A DNA stretch of 64,000 bases from a bacterium. GTDB lineage: Bacteria > UBP15 > UBA6099 > JAJRTR01. The stretch covers positions 22,093 through 86,092 of the forward strand of contig JAJRTR010000124.1 of assembly GCA_024278215.1 (NCBI GenBank), read 5' to 3'. The notes under the pieces are model-generated. The model had not been told where the DNA came from, made no database searches, and was given only the letters and a program-made list of their open reading frames with translations. Position numbers and translations under genes: made by a program. Below, in pieces: positions 54,056 to 62,911 of the stretch; positions within the stretch are counted from its first letter, which is position 1; each line of letters opens with the position of its first letter.

Positions 54056-55699
54056 ATGAACAGGTTAAACACAGAAAACCTTCGCCGTATTCTCGCGGGC
54101 GGCGCCCGAATCCTGTGTGAAAACTCGCACAAGATAGACGAACTTAACGTGTTCCCGGTGCCGGACGGAGACACCGGCTCGAACATGTGCCGAACCCTCG
54201 AGAAGATGGTTGCGGCTCTGGCCGGTCGCTATGAAACACCGAAGCAAGTCGCCGAGTCAGCGGCCCGCGGCGCCCTGCTGGGTGCGCGCGGCAACTCCGG
54301 GGTCATCCTCTCACAGGTACTGAAGGGATTCGCCGAGGGGCTTCCCGAAGACAATCAGGTAGGCGCTATCGGTTTCGCCACTGCACTGTCGGAAGCCGCC
54401 GACGCCGCCTACCAGGCTGTTATCAAACCCGTCGAAGGCACCATCCTCACAGTGCTGAAAGATTCCGCAACAGCGGCGGAACTAAGCGTTTCAGAACCCG
54501 GCACGCCGGTTTCGGACATTCTCGATGCCGCCCTGCTTCAGGCGAAACTCACTCTGAAGCGAACGCCCCAGATGCTCGACAAGCTCAGGGAAGCAGGTGT
54601 CGTGGACGCCGGCGGACAGGGTCTTGTCCACTTCTTCGAGGGCATGTTGCTTGTGATGCAGGGCGAACTTCATGTATCTGTTCCCGGCGTCGAAGAAGCG
54701 GCGCCCAAGCCTGCCAAAGCCCTGGACTACATGTACTGCACCGAGATAATCGTATCTGCCGACGCAGCCTTCGCGACCACCCTGAAAGAGCGCCTGCTGC
54801 GAATACCGGCGGACTCTCTTATCGTTGTGGGCGACGGTGGCGCGGTGAAAGTTCACATTCATACTAATGAGCCGGGGAAAGTGATAACGATGGGGCTCGA
54901 GGGCGGTGATCTGCTCGACATAAAAATAGACAACATGGCGCGCCAGCACCGGGAACACCATCTCGTGCGCCCGCCGGCGGACGATGCCGCTTCAACCGTG
55001 GACACGCCTGATAAACATGACAATCAAACACCCGAAGCGATAGCCGGTCCCGTCGTAATCTCTGTCGCCGACGGCGAGGGCCTCAAGGAAATATTCATGA
55101 GTCTCGGCGTCCATCATGTCATCGACGGCGGCCAGACAATGAACCCGAGCATCGAAGATTTCTGTGAGGCGATGCAGGGAATGGATGCCGATGCTTTTAT
55201 TCTCTTGCCGAACAACTCGAACATTGTGCCGGCTGCCGAAAAAGCGGCTCAGCTTATCGACGTGGAAGTATATGTGGTATACACAGAAAACGTGCCGCAG
55301 GGATTCACTGCCATGATGGAATATCAGCCGGGCGGCGATGCCCGCGCTGTCAGCGAGCGTATGCAGTCTATCATCGGTACCGTGACTGTCGCCGAGATAA
55401 CAACCGCTGTGCGAAGCGTCACCATCAGCGGAAAGAACATCTCGAAAGGCGATGTGATTTCAATAATTGACGGCGACATCCGGTTCGCAACTGAAACCAT
55501 TCAGGAAGCGCTCATGGATACCCTTGAACTCTTCGCCGCCCAGGATTCCGAAGTTATCTCGATTTACAGGGGCGATGGCCTTGAGGAACATACGATTGTG
55601 ATGTTAATAGAGGAATTCGAATCGAAGTATCCCAATATTGAAATCGAGTCGCATTACGGTGGCCAGAAGCACTATCCCCTGCTGGTTTCAGCCGAATAA
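54056..55699 (+). CDS. DAK2 domain fatty-acid kinase-like protein (YloV/FakA-like)
   Basis: ELNVFPVPDGDTGSNMCRTLEKM, RGALLGARGNSGVILSQVLKGF, VGDGGAVKVHIHTNEPG, 'VISIYRGDGLEE'. Confidence 0.92.
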   Translation: MNRLNTENLRRILAGGARILCENSHKIDELNVFPVPDGDTGSNMCRTLEKMVAALAGRYETPKQVAESAARGALLGARGNSGVILSQVLKGFAEGLPEDNQVGAIGFATALSEAADAAYQAVIKPVEGTILTVLKDSATAAELSVSEPGTPVSDILDAALLQAKLTLKRTPQMLDKLREAGVVDAGGQGLVHFFEGMLLVMQGELHVSVPGVEEAAPKPAKALDYMYCTEIIVSADAAFATTLKERLLRIPADSLIVVGDGGAVKVHIHTNEPGKVITMGLEGGDLLDIKIDNMARQHREHHLVRPPADDAASTVDTPDKHDNQTPEAIAGPVVISVADGEGLKEIFMSLGVHHVIDGGQTMNPSIEDFCEAMQGMDADAFILLPNNSNIVPAAEKAAQLIDVEVYVVYTENVPQGFTAMMEYQPGGDARAVSERMQSIIGTVTVAEITTAVRSVTISGKNISKGDVISIIDGDIRFATETIQEALMDTLELFAAQDSEVISIYRGDGLEEHTIVMLIEEFESKYPNIEIESHYGGQKHYPLLVSAE

Positions 55700-55756
55700 C
55701 CTCATTGGTTCAAAAGGGAAACACATACAATTCAGGTTCAAAACCGGCAAATTTTT

Positions 55757-55785
55757 TTGTTTACTGCCAATTAATAATATATAAT
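55757..55785 (+). promoter_or_regulatory. Sigma70-like promoter upstream of TPR gene
   Basis: TTGTTT-N17-TATAAT. Confidence 0.4.
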
Positions 55786-56043
55786 ACTGGATTATAATAC
55801 GGGATAAATTTAAGGGATTTGTATTCTTGCCTATGCAACGCGAAGAGAGCTTCTGTATATACAAGAATATGCTGCACGACATCATAACGACGCTTGGACG
55901 CATGAAAAACAATAAACCATAATGGATGCGGAGCCTTCTGTTTTTACGTCTCCAGGGTGTCTCCCCGGGAACAATGAATCGGGAGAATACCGGGAACGAC
56001 GAACAACAGTAATCAAACAACAGTCAATGAAAAGAAAAGCAGG

Positions 56044-56883
56044 TTGAAGATGGATGAAACAAACTGCCCCCGCCCCGGAGTGGATGCAGGCACAAGCGAA
56101 TATTATTACTGCGGAAAGGTGTATCTTGAAAGCGGCGAGCCGGACAAAGCTGTCAGTGAGTTCAAGAAAGCATACGAAGCGGAACCGGACAACCCGAATA
56201 TCATGATCGGGCTCGGGCGCGGTTACATGGCAAACGGAGAGATTCAGGAAGCGATAAGCATTCTGGAGGCGGCTCTCAAAAAAGCGCCCGAATACGCCGA
56301 TGTGCATTATCACCTTGGCCTCGCGCTTTATAAGGCCGGCGAAAGCGAGGAAGCGACAAACGAATTCAAGGAAGCGCTGAACATCAATCCAAAGTATCTG
56401 GAGGCGAAACTGCAACTCGACGAGTTGTTCAGCACTCCGGCAAAGAAAATCAGGCGCAACCTGAGAAAAACACTACAGCAGAAAGCAGAAGAACAACGGA
56501 AATCAAGACAGGCCAACGTGCATTTCCACATGGGTAACGCTCTTTTTCAAAAAGGGATGCTGAAAGAGGCGATGGTCGAATACAAGGAGGCCCTGCGGCT
56601 GAGGCCCAGCTACCCGGATATCCACAACAGGCTTGGAGAAGTGTATCTTGCAAGGGGCGCATTCAATAAAGCCGAGGAAGAATTTCTCGCCTCTCTGAAA
56701 ATAAATCCGAAATACCTTGCCGCAATGCTGAATCTCGCTGAAACACGACGTGTTTTCGCAGAGGAACTGCTCGATAAAGCGGAGAAGGATTTCGAGAATG
56801 TAATGGAAATAGACCCTGGAAATACGCAGGCGGCAAGGGGTCTTGAAAAGGTCAGGGCATTCAAAAGCATCGACTATATTTGA
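56044..56883 (+). CDS. Tetratricopeptide repeat protein
   Basis: Repeated TPR motifs (YYYCGKVYLESGEPDKAVSEFKKAYEAEPDNP, VHYHLGLALYKAGESEEATNEFKEALNINP). Confidence 0.88.
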   Translation: MKMDETNCPRPGVDAGTSEYYYCGKVYLESGEPDKAVSEFKKAYEAEPDNPNIMIGLGRGYMANGEIQEAISILEAALKKAPEYADVHYHLGLALYKAGESEEATNEFKEALNINPKYLEAKLQLDELFSTPAKKIRRNLRKTLQQKAEEQRKSRQANVHFHMGNALFQKGMLKEAMVEYKEALRLRPSYPDIHNRLGEVYLARGAFNKAEEEFLASLKINPKYLAAMLNLAETRRVFAEELLDKAEKDFENVMEIDPGNTQAARGLEKVRAFKSIDYI

Positions 56884-56903
56884 GAAAGTGGGGGAATCAG
56901 GAT

Positions 56904-57485
56904 ATGAGGAAATTCGTTTGGTTAATCGCAATTATGGCAATAATGTTTACAGGCAGTCTGTTTATGGCAGGTTGCTCGAAGAAATCCGAGCAGCAGGAAG
57001 ACACATCCGCAATCGCCGACATCGAGTTCGAGAAGGGACTCGAACTCGCTTCCAGGGGCGATTTCGAGCAAGGGCTGATCCACTTCCAGGAAGCCCTGAA
57101 GAATAACGACAAGCACTACCGCGCGTGGTGTGGACTGGGGTCCGCCAGCAGGGAACTGAAAAGATATGACGAGGCAATCGAATACAGCCTCAAAGCGATA
57201 GAACTCAAACCGGATTATGTCGTATGCTACGACAATCTCGGACTCGCCTACGCTTATAAAGGTGCGTATCCTGAAGCTATCAAGTCTTTCGAGAAGGCTA
57301 TAGAGCTCGACCCGAAATATGCAGACGCGCATTTCAACCTGGGCCTGCTCTACTATGAAAAACTTGATAAACCCGACCTTGCGATAGCAAGTTTCGAGGA
57401 GTTTGTTAAACTGTCGGACAAAACAGAAAAGGTAGCTCAGGCCAGACAACTAATAGAAGAATTGAAAAGTGAGGATGAGAAATAG
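56904..57485 (+). CDS. TPR lipoprotein
   Basis: Signal peptide MRKFVWLIAIMAIMFTGSLFMAGCSKKSEQQ with lipobox, then TPRs. ORF begins at 56880; ATG at 56904 fits the signal peptide. Confidence 0.85.
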   Translation: MRKFVWLIAIMAIMFTGSLFMAGCSKKSEQQEDTSAIADIEFEKGLELASRGDFEQGLIHFQEALKNNDKHYRAWCGLGSASRELKRYDEAIEYSLKAIELKPDYVVCYDNLGLAYAYKGAYPEAIKSFEKAIELDPKYADAHFNLGLLYYEKLDKPDLAIASFEEFVKLSDKTEKVAQARQLIEELKSEDEK

Positions 57486-57535
57486 GTGATATGTCCCCGA
57501 AAGGAAATAAATAATATCTGAATGGAGAGACCGGT

Positions 57536-59011
57536 ATGCCAAGCGACGACATCCTTGAAGAACAGATTTTGAGAGACCTGGAAGGGATTGACCTGGATGA
57601 CCACGATATTGTGAAAGAAGGAGATTCCGGCAGCGATCCGATTGTGATCAAAGTTGCAGACGACCAGATGAAAGCCTACGCGAATGTCCAGCCGCCGCTG
57701 GATTCCGGGCAGGACCTGGGCCGCGACGATGTCCTGGCCGAGCTTAAAAAGAACAATGTCACCTACGGAATCGACGACGAGGCCATCGATGAAATATTCT
57801 CTTACGGCACCTACAATATCGATGTCGTTGTCGCAAAAGGCACACTGCCCACGAATGGAACACCATCCAGGATCGAGTATAAATTCGACACTTCGAATGA
57901 GAAAAAAGTCGAACTCAAAGAGGACGAACACGGCAATGTCGACCACAAGAGTGTAGGCCGTATCACAAGTGTGGAAGAAGGAGAACTGCTCGCCGTGAAG
58001 ATTCCGGCCGTTCCCGGCGAAAAGGGCATGACAGTGACCGCGAAAGAACTGCCGGCCAAAGAAGGCACGGACCTCGCGCTGCCACTCGGCGAAAATGTCA
58101 CAGCTACAGACGATGGTCTCGGCATCGTAGCCGCGATAACCGGACAACCTTTCATCAGAGATAACAGGGTTTCGGTAAGCCCTGTGTATAAAGTCAATGG
58201 CGATGTCAACTACAAGTCGGGCAATATCGATTTCAAAGGTACTGTGATTGTCACGGGCAACGTGAACAGCGACTTCGAGGTCAAGGCCACAACCGACATC
58301 GAGATACACGGAAATATCGAAAAAGCCTTCATAAGCGCCGGCGGCGACGTTCGCATCAAGGGCGGCCTCTACGGTGCGAACGAGGGAAAGATCACCGCAG
58401 GCGGCGACATCTCCATCCGTTCCGTTGATGCCGGAATACTCGAGGCAGGCGGCAACATCACTATCGGCCAGCAAGCGCGCATGAGCACCCTGATGGCGGG
58501 CAAGGACATCATCCTCAACAACCCGAAGGGCAGCATCGTGGGCGGCAAGGCGACTGCTGCTCACCATTTCATCGTTTCAAATCTCGGTTCGACTTCTTTC
58601 ACTGATACGATAATCGAGATCGGCATCAACCCGAAACTCAAAAAGGCACACGAGGAACTCGAAAAGCGCATCGAGGAAAGAAAAGATCGCTACTCGACAA
58701 TCACTACCCACATAAAAACAATAAAAGAAAAACAGAAACAGGGGATGGACCCCGCCAAATCTAAAGCAATGCTTGCAAAACTTGTCCCGGTCTATCACAA
58801 GCTACGCGCCGGACTCGAGGATGATCTTAAGAAACTTAAGTACCTCGATGCTAAACTCGGCGAACTTACGGGCGGCAAGGCAAGGGTCAAGGGCACTACA
58901 TACCCAAGAGTCAAAATATGTGGCCTCATAGCGAATTTCAGTGTGCAGAAAGAAATCAATTTCTCCAGTTTCTACGAACAGAACGATCAGATTATCGTTG
59001 GCCCATATTGA
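57536..59011 (+). CDS. DUF342 / FapA-like protein
   Basis: VEEGELLAVKIPAVPGEKGMTVTAKELPAKEG, GNVNSDFEVKATTDIEIHGNIEKAFISAGGDVRIKGG, KDIILNNPKGSIVGGKATAAHHFIVSNLGS. Confidence 0.9.
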   Translation: MPSDDILEEQILRDLEGIDLDDHDIVKEGDSGSDPIVIKVADDQMKAYANVQPPLDSGQDLGRDDVLAELKKNNVTYGIDDEAIDEIFSYGTYNIDVVVAKGTLPTNGTPSRIEYKFDTSNEKKVELKEDEHGNVDHKSVGRITSVEEGELLAVKIPAVPGEKGMTVTAKELPAKEGTDLALPLGENVTATDDGLGIVAAITGQPFIRDNRVSVSPVYKVNGDVNYKSGNIDFKGTVIVTGNVNSDFEVKATTDIEIHGNIEKAFISAGGDVRIKGGLYGANEGKITAGGDISIRSVDAGILEAGGNITIGQQARMSTLMAGKDIILNNPKGSIVGGKATAAHHFIVSNLGSTSFTDTIIEIGINPKLKKAHEELEKRIEERKDRYSTITTHIKTIKEKQKQGMDPAKSKAMLAKLVPVYHKLRAGLEDDLKKLKYLDAKLGELTGGKARVKGTTYPRVKICGLIANFSVQKEINFSSFYEQNDQIIVGPY

Positions 59012-59044
59012 TGGCTGAATTCTCAGAAAGGCGGTCCTGAATTT

Positions 59045-59704
59045 ATGGCGGAAAACGAAAAAAAGAAGAAGTATACTATAGTGGACAAACGCGGTTCTTT
59101 CGACGACGAACCGGAAAAAAAACCCGGTACTGAAGAACCGGCCACCGGGGACATACCCGGCGATGACGAGCCGAAGACAACCCGGCAGACAGACACCGGG
59201 GACCGTCAGAAAGAGTCCGACACGTCTTCAGAAGAAGCGCCCCGGAAAGAAATTCGGATAAATGATGCAATGCGTTTTGCGATGAATCTGCTGCGCGAAA
59301 GAGCCCTTCTCTCGCTCGGTCTGGTTATCTCGAAAGACAGGCCGAAAGAACCGGATATGGAACAGGTGAAGAAGATTTCAGAGCTATTCGGAAAACTCGC
59401 CGACTCTTTTTGCGACGAACTCGGCAGAGACGATTACTCTGAAACATCGGACCGGATACCACCTTTCGAGGAAACGCTCGGACTCTGTTTCAATATGCTC
59501 CAGAGCCAGATTTTTATGCACATCGGCCTCGTCGCGAATCCCGTGACCGGCCTCATCTCGAAGGACATGGCACAGGCGAAATCCGGTATCGATTTTTTCG
59601 CCGCTCTGCTGGATAACTCAAGGGAGATTCTCCCGCAGAAGGAGACGAGGAAGCTGGATGCCGCCCTTTCCGATCTTCGCGTCAATTACGTCAATCAGTC
59701 TTAG
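59045..59704 (+). CDS. DUF1844 domain-containing protein
   Basis: SISFETLCFNMLQSQ-type region: FEETLGLCFNMLQSQIFMHIGLVANPVTGLISKDMAQAKSGIDFFAALLDN. Confidence 0.82.
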   Translation: MAENEKKKKYTIVDKRGSFDDEPEKKPGTEEPATGDIPGDDEPKTTRQTDTGDRQKESDTSSEEAPRKEIRINDAMRFAMNLLRERALLSLGLVISKDRPKEPDMEQVKKISELFGKLADSFCDELGRDDYSETSDRIPPFEETLGLCFNMLQSQIFMHIGLVANPVTGLISKDMAQAKSGIDFFAALLDNSREILPQKETRKLDAALSDLRVNYVNQS

Positions 59705-59722
59705 GCTCTTAAGGGAAATCTC

Positions 59723-59740
59723 GCGACAACGCATTGTCGC
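59723..59740. repeat. GCGACAA-cgca-TTGTCGC hairpin
   Basis: Perfect 7-bp arms; same arms as the 33882-33899 hairpin. Confidence 0.6.
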
Positions 59741-59785
59741 CAGGCAGATAAAAACTTATGTGTGCCGTGCTCACAACTATAGATC

Positions 59786-59853
59786 GTGTGCCGTGCTCAA
59801 ACCGCTTTTGTTTGGACACGAAAATGTGACCTTTTGGTACCGGTTAAGCCGGG
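59786..59853 (+). repeat. Dispersed ~69-bp repeat, copy B
   Basis: GTGTGCCGTGCTCAAACCGCTTTTGTTTGGACACGAAAATGTGACCTTTTGGTACCGGTTAAGCCGGG; 13-bp TGTGCCGTGCTCA also repeated 26 bp upstream (59761). Confidence 0.75.
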
Positions 59854-59979
59854 CCAGGTACCGCTGAGAAATAAGAAATTCTTGTTTCAGTGCCGTCGTG
59901 TTTTGAAGCACGGTGCAGAATTAAGCGGCAACTTCTTTCGGAGAGATACTTTTTGTTCGTACACATTGTCAAAGATTTC

Positions 59980-61950
59980 ATGAGAAAACTCGAGGACGTC
60001 GAAAAACGACTGGATATTTCTCTGGACCGTGACGAGATACAAACGCTCGGTCTGAAACTCAGGTTCTACTTCAATGAAACCCGGCATTACAAGAAACTCC
60101 TCAACGAGGTCCAGCAAAGAATCATCGAAATACAGAATAAGTTCGGGTTCGTGCCGGAAGAAGTTCAGGAAGAAATAATACCTGAACCACCACCCCCGCC
60201 AAAACCCGAACCAATAACTGAACAGGCCAGGGAAGCGCAGGAGAGCGAACTTGTGGGTCTTGTGTCCGACTGGCTCATAAAGCTTGAAGAATCGGGTGTC
60301 GATCCCAGGAAGGTTCTCCAGACCGCCGGCGCACCCATTAAAGTTCATACATCACCCGGGGACCGCGAAGATACTTTTGAAACTTCGAAACCGAAGGAAC
60401 CTGTCATCGGCTTCGAGCACGCCGACAACGAAACGGCCGGTATCGAATCCCTCGGGCGAACTCAGGCAGCCGACCACCCGGCACCGGCACCCGTGAAGAA
60501 GCCGCGGCACGAGGAAAAAACTACAGAACTTAAATCGCCTCTGTCCCGCTTCACACCGCCCACATCGGCCAAAAATGTTTCCCAATTGTATCGCAAGTCT
60601 TTCGGCGACAACGATCAACCTGTTGCGCCGGTGCCTGAAAACACTCCTGCTGAATCCGATCATAGCAAAACTCCTGTCGCGCCTGATTCCGCGAAGGAAT
60701 CCTTTGATCCTGCGGGTGCCACGGAAAAAGATGTCGCCACGCAGAGCGAATCGCAGGATATGGAATCGGCTGGGAACGGCATGGGCGAGGATGAAAAAGA
60801 CGACTACTGGGTGAGGCTCCCCGAACGTGCCGAAGAAGAGCCCGAAGCCATCTCCATCGCGGAACTCGTTACCGGGAAAAGAGTCCGGGGCGACACTATT
60901 GAAAGTGTTTCTTACCAGACAAACAAACCGGAGGCCCTGCCCGCAAACACCGACGAAGTCGGCACTCCTATCGATTTTGAAATTGCTTCGAGCAGTAGTG
61001 ATGTACAGGGGGAAAGCGGTTCCATTTTCGCTGAAACCGGGGCCGCTGCCGGAAGCACGACAGATTCAATCCATATAGATACACCACAGAAACCCAGAGC
61101 CTTGAAAGATAAACTCTGGGCATGGCGCGACAGGTTACTGGCACGTGAGGAACCCGAAGGTTTCGTCATTGCTGAAATGAGAAAAACACGCAGCAGACAG
61201 GAAAGTGAAGTCGAGGAATGGATTGATAATCTGGCGAGTGGCGAAGGAGACAAACTCTTAAAAGACGACCGGAGCGGAATCCTGTCGTTCTGCGCAGGTT
61301 TCTTCGCCGCCGGACTCGGCAGGATGGGCGCTGCTGTCAACCGGCTCGAGGAAGCAAGGGCCAAATCTCCCCAGTTGGCCGAGTGCTATGTGCTGCTTGG
61401 CGACCTCTATTTCAACAAGTCCTTTTATAGCCGTGCTCTCGAATCGTACCGGGAGGCTGAAGACAAAACCGGACCGTCGCAGCGGGCTGGCATCGGGATT
61501 ATCAGGTGCCTCGCAGAGCTTAAGAGACCTGATGATCTGATAAACGAACTGGAATCGAGAGAATTCGAGAAAAGAGAACTCCGGTATGAAGCGCTCCTGA
61601 AAAAAGCCGGCGCACTGGCGGGAATAAACAAGACCGCGGAGGCAGCCGGTATGCTCGAAGGTCTCATGGAAACTACCGAATCCGATAAGTGGCGCTCGAT
61701 ATTCGCCCTGAAACTTGCCCAGATAAAAAAAACCGGCAACGATATCGTTTCTGCAATAAAATATTTCGAGAAATGTATCGAACTCGACTCCTCCAACAAA
61801 CAGGCCCAGTTCGAACTCGGCGCTCTTTATCTCGACCACAACGCGATCCCTCTCGCCCGAAATCAACTGCTCACCCTTATTAAAAAATTCCCGGAAAGCT
61901 CATGGGCCGACCAGGCAAGGGACTTACTCTTCAAGAAAGGAGTTCTCTGA
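59980..61950 (+). CDS. TPR protein with long disordered central region
   Basis: N-terminal MRKLEDVEKRLDISLDRDEIQTLG, P/E-rich linker, C-terminal TPRs (AECYVLLGDLYFNKSFYSRALESYREAE). Start moved to ATG 59980. Confidence 0.82.
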   Translation: MRKLEDVEKRLDISLDRDEIQTLGLKLRFYFNETRHYKKLLNEVQQRIIEIQNKFGFVPEEVQEEIIPEPPPPPKPEPITEQAREAQESELVGLVSDWLIKLEESGVDPRKVLQTAGAPIKVHTSPGDREDTFETSKPKEPVIGFEHADNETAGIESLGRTQAADHPAPAPVKKPRHEEKTTELKSPLSRFTPPTSAKNVSQLYRKSFGDNDQPVAPVPENTPAESDHSKTPVAPDSAKESFDPAGATEKDVATQSESQDMESAGNGMGEDEKDDYWVRLPERAEEEPEAISIAELVTGKRVRGDTIESVSYQTNKPEALPANTDEVGTPIDFEIASSSSDVQGESGSIFAETGAAAGSTTDSIHIDTPQKPRALKDKLWAWRDRLLAREEPEGFVIAEMRKTRSRQESEVEEWIDNLASGEGDKLLKDDRSGILSFCAGFFAAGLGRMGAAVNRLEEARAKSPQLAECYVLLGDLYFNKSFYSRALESYREAEDKTGPSQRAGIGIIRCLAELKRPDDLINELESREFEKRELRYEALLKKAGALAGINKTAEAAGMLEGLMETTESDKWRSIFALKLAQIKKTGNDIVSAIKYFEKCIELDSSNKQAQFELGALYLDHNAIPLARNQLLTLIKKFPESSWADQARDLLFKKGVL

Positions 61951-61953
61951 TTC

Positions 61954-62775
61954 TTGAAAAAGAACCTGCGGCTCACCGCCACTTCGAACGGACTCCTTAT
62001 CATGCAGCCGGAAATTTCAGAGCTCGGATCAGATACCGTCACGGCGGCTTTCACAACACGTGTCGCACTCGGCAACACCGGCCCGGGTTTTGTTAATTAC
62101 GGTTTCAACGGAAGCCTGCCGGACGCGCGCGAGACTCGAAAAAAGTTGTGCGAGTCTCTTTCTCTTTCTTTCGGCTGTCTTACCGTCGGCAACCAGGTAC
62201 ATGAATCCAGTGTTGCCGTTGTCGGGAAAGAACTGGCGGGGAGCGGTGCCGGAGAGCCGGAGACCCGAATTCCCGCTACAGATGCCCTTGTAACGGCGGT
62301 GCCGGGTGTTGCTCTCGCGGTGTTGACGGCTGATTGCCTGCCGGTACTGCTGTACGATTGCAAGCGTGGCTGTGTCGGCGCGGCACATGCGGGATGGCGC
62401 GGTATCGTCGGGGGAGTTCTCGAAAACACTGCCGCGGAAATGAACTCGTCTTTCGGTGCCGGGCTCGAAAACATCCACGCAATTATCGGACCGTCAATAG
62501 GCCCCTGCTGCTTTGAAATAAAAAAGGATGTCGCCGACACGCTTACACCGGAGGAGGCAGAACACGTATCAATACGGGATGATCGGATTTTCCTCGATCT
62601 GTGGAAACTTGCGGAGATGAAACTTGTCGATGCCGGCTTGAAAAAAGATTCGCTGCATTTTACAGAAGTTTGCACTTGCTGCACAACCGGTCTGTTCTAT
62701 TCCCACAGGGGAGACACAAATATTCGCGGATCGAATCTTTCCCTGATTGCTCTGCGAAAAGATGCCGACATGTAA
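61954..62775 (+). CDS. Multicopper polyphenol oxidase / laccase-domain (PgeF/YfiH) family protein
   Basis: LTVGNQVHESSVAVV, ALVTAVPGVALAVLTADCLPVLLYD, GAAHAGWRGIVGGV, IGPSIGPCCFEI, RGSNLSLIALR. TTG or internal start. Confidence 0.92.
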   Translation: MKKNLRLTATSNGLLIMQPEISELGSDTVTAAFTTRVALGNTGPGFVNYGFNGSLPDARETRKKLCESLSLSFGCLTVGNQVHESSVAVVGKELAGSGAGEPETRIPATDALVTAVPGVALAVLTADCLPVLLYDCKRGCVGAAHAGWRGIVGGVLENTAAEMNSSFGAGLENIHAIIGPSIGPCCFEIKKDVADTLTPEEAEHVSIRDDRIFLDLWKLAEMKLVDAGLKKDSLHFTEVCTCCTTGLFYSHRGDTNIRGSNLSLIALRKDADM

Positions 62776-62879
62776 TTATATCGTGGCGGATCATGCGAAG
62801 ACAACGCCTTAACATTTGATTCATAAATATATATGTATTATTTTATAAGTGAAAATTCGCAACACATTGAATCCTGCTA

Positions 62880-62897
62880 TCAGCAGTCGGCTGCTGA
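62880..62897. promoter_or_regulatory. Perfect 7-bp-arm hairpin just upstream of the zinc-ribbon gene start
   Basis: TCAGCAG-TCGG-CTGCTGA, 14 nt before ATG 62912. Confidence 0.45.
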
Positions 62898-62911
62898 GAA
62901 GGTGAAAAAAT

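Noticed and set aside
57437-58567. 376-aa minus-strand ORF
   Set aside because: Antisense to the FapA-like gene.
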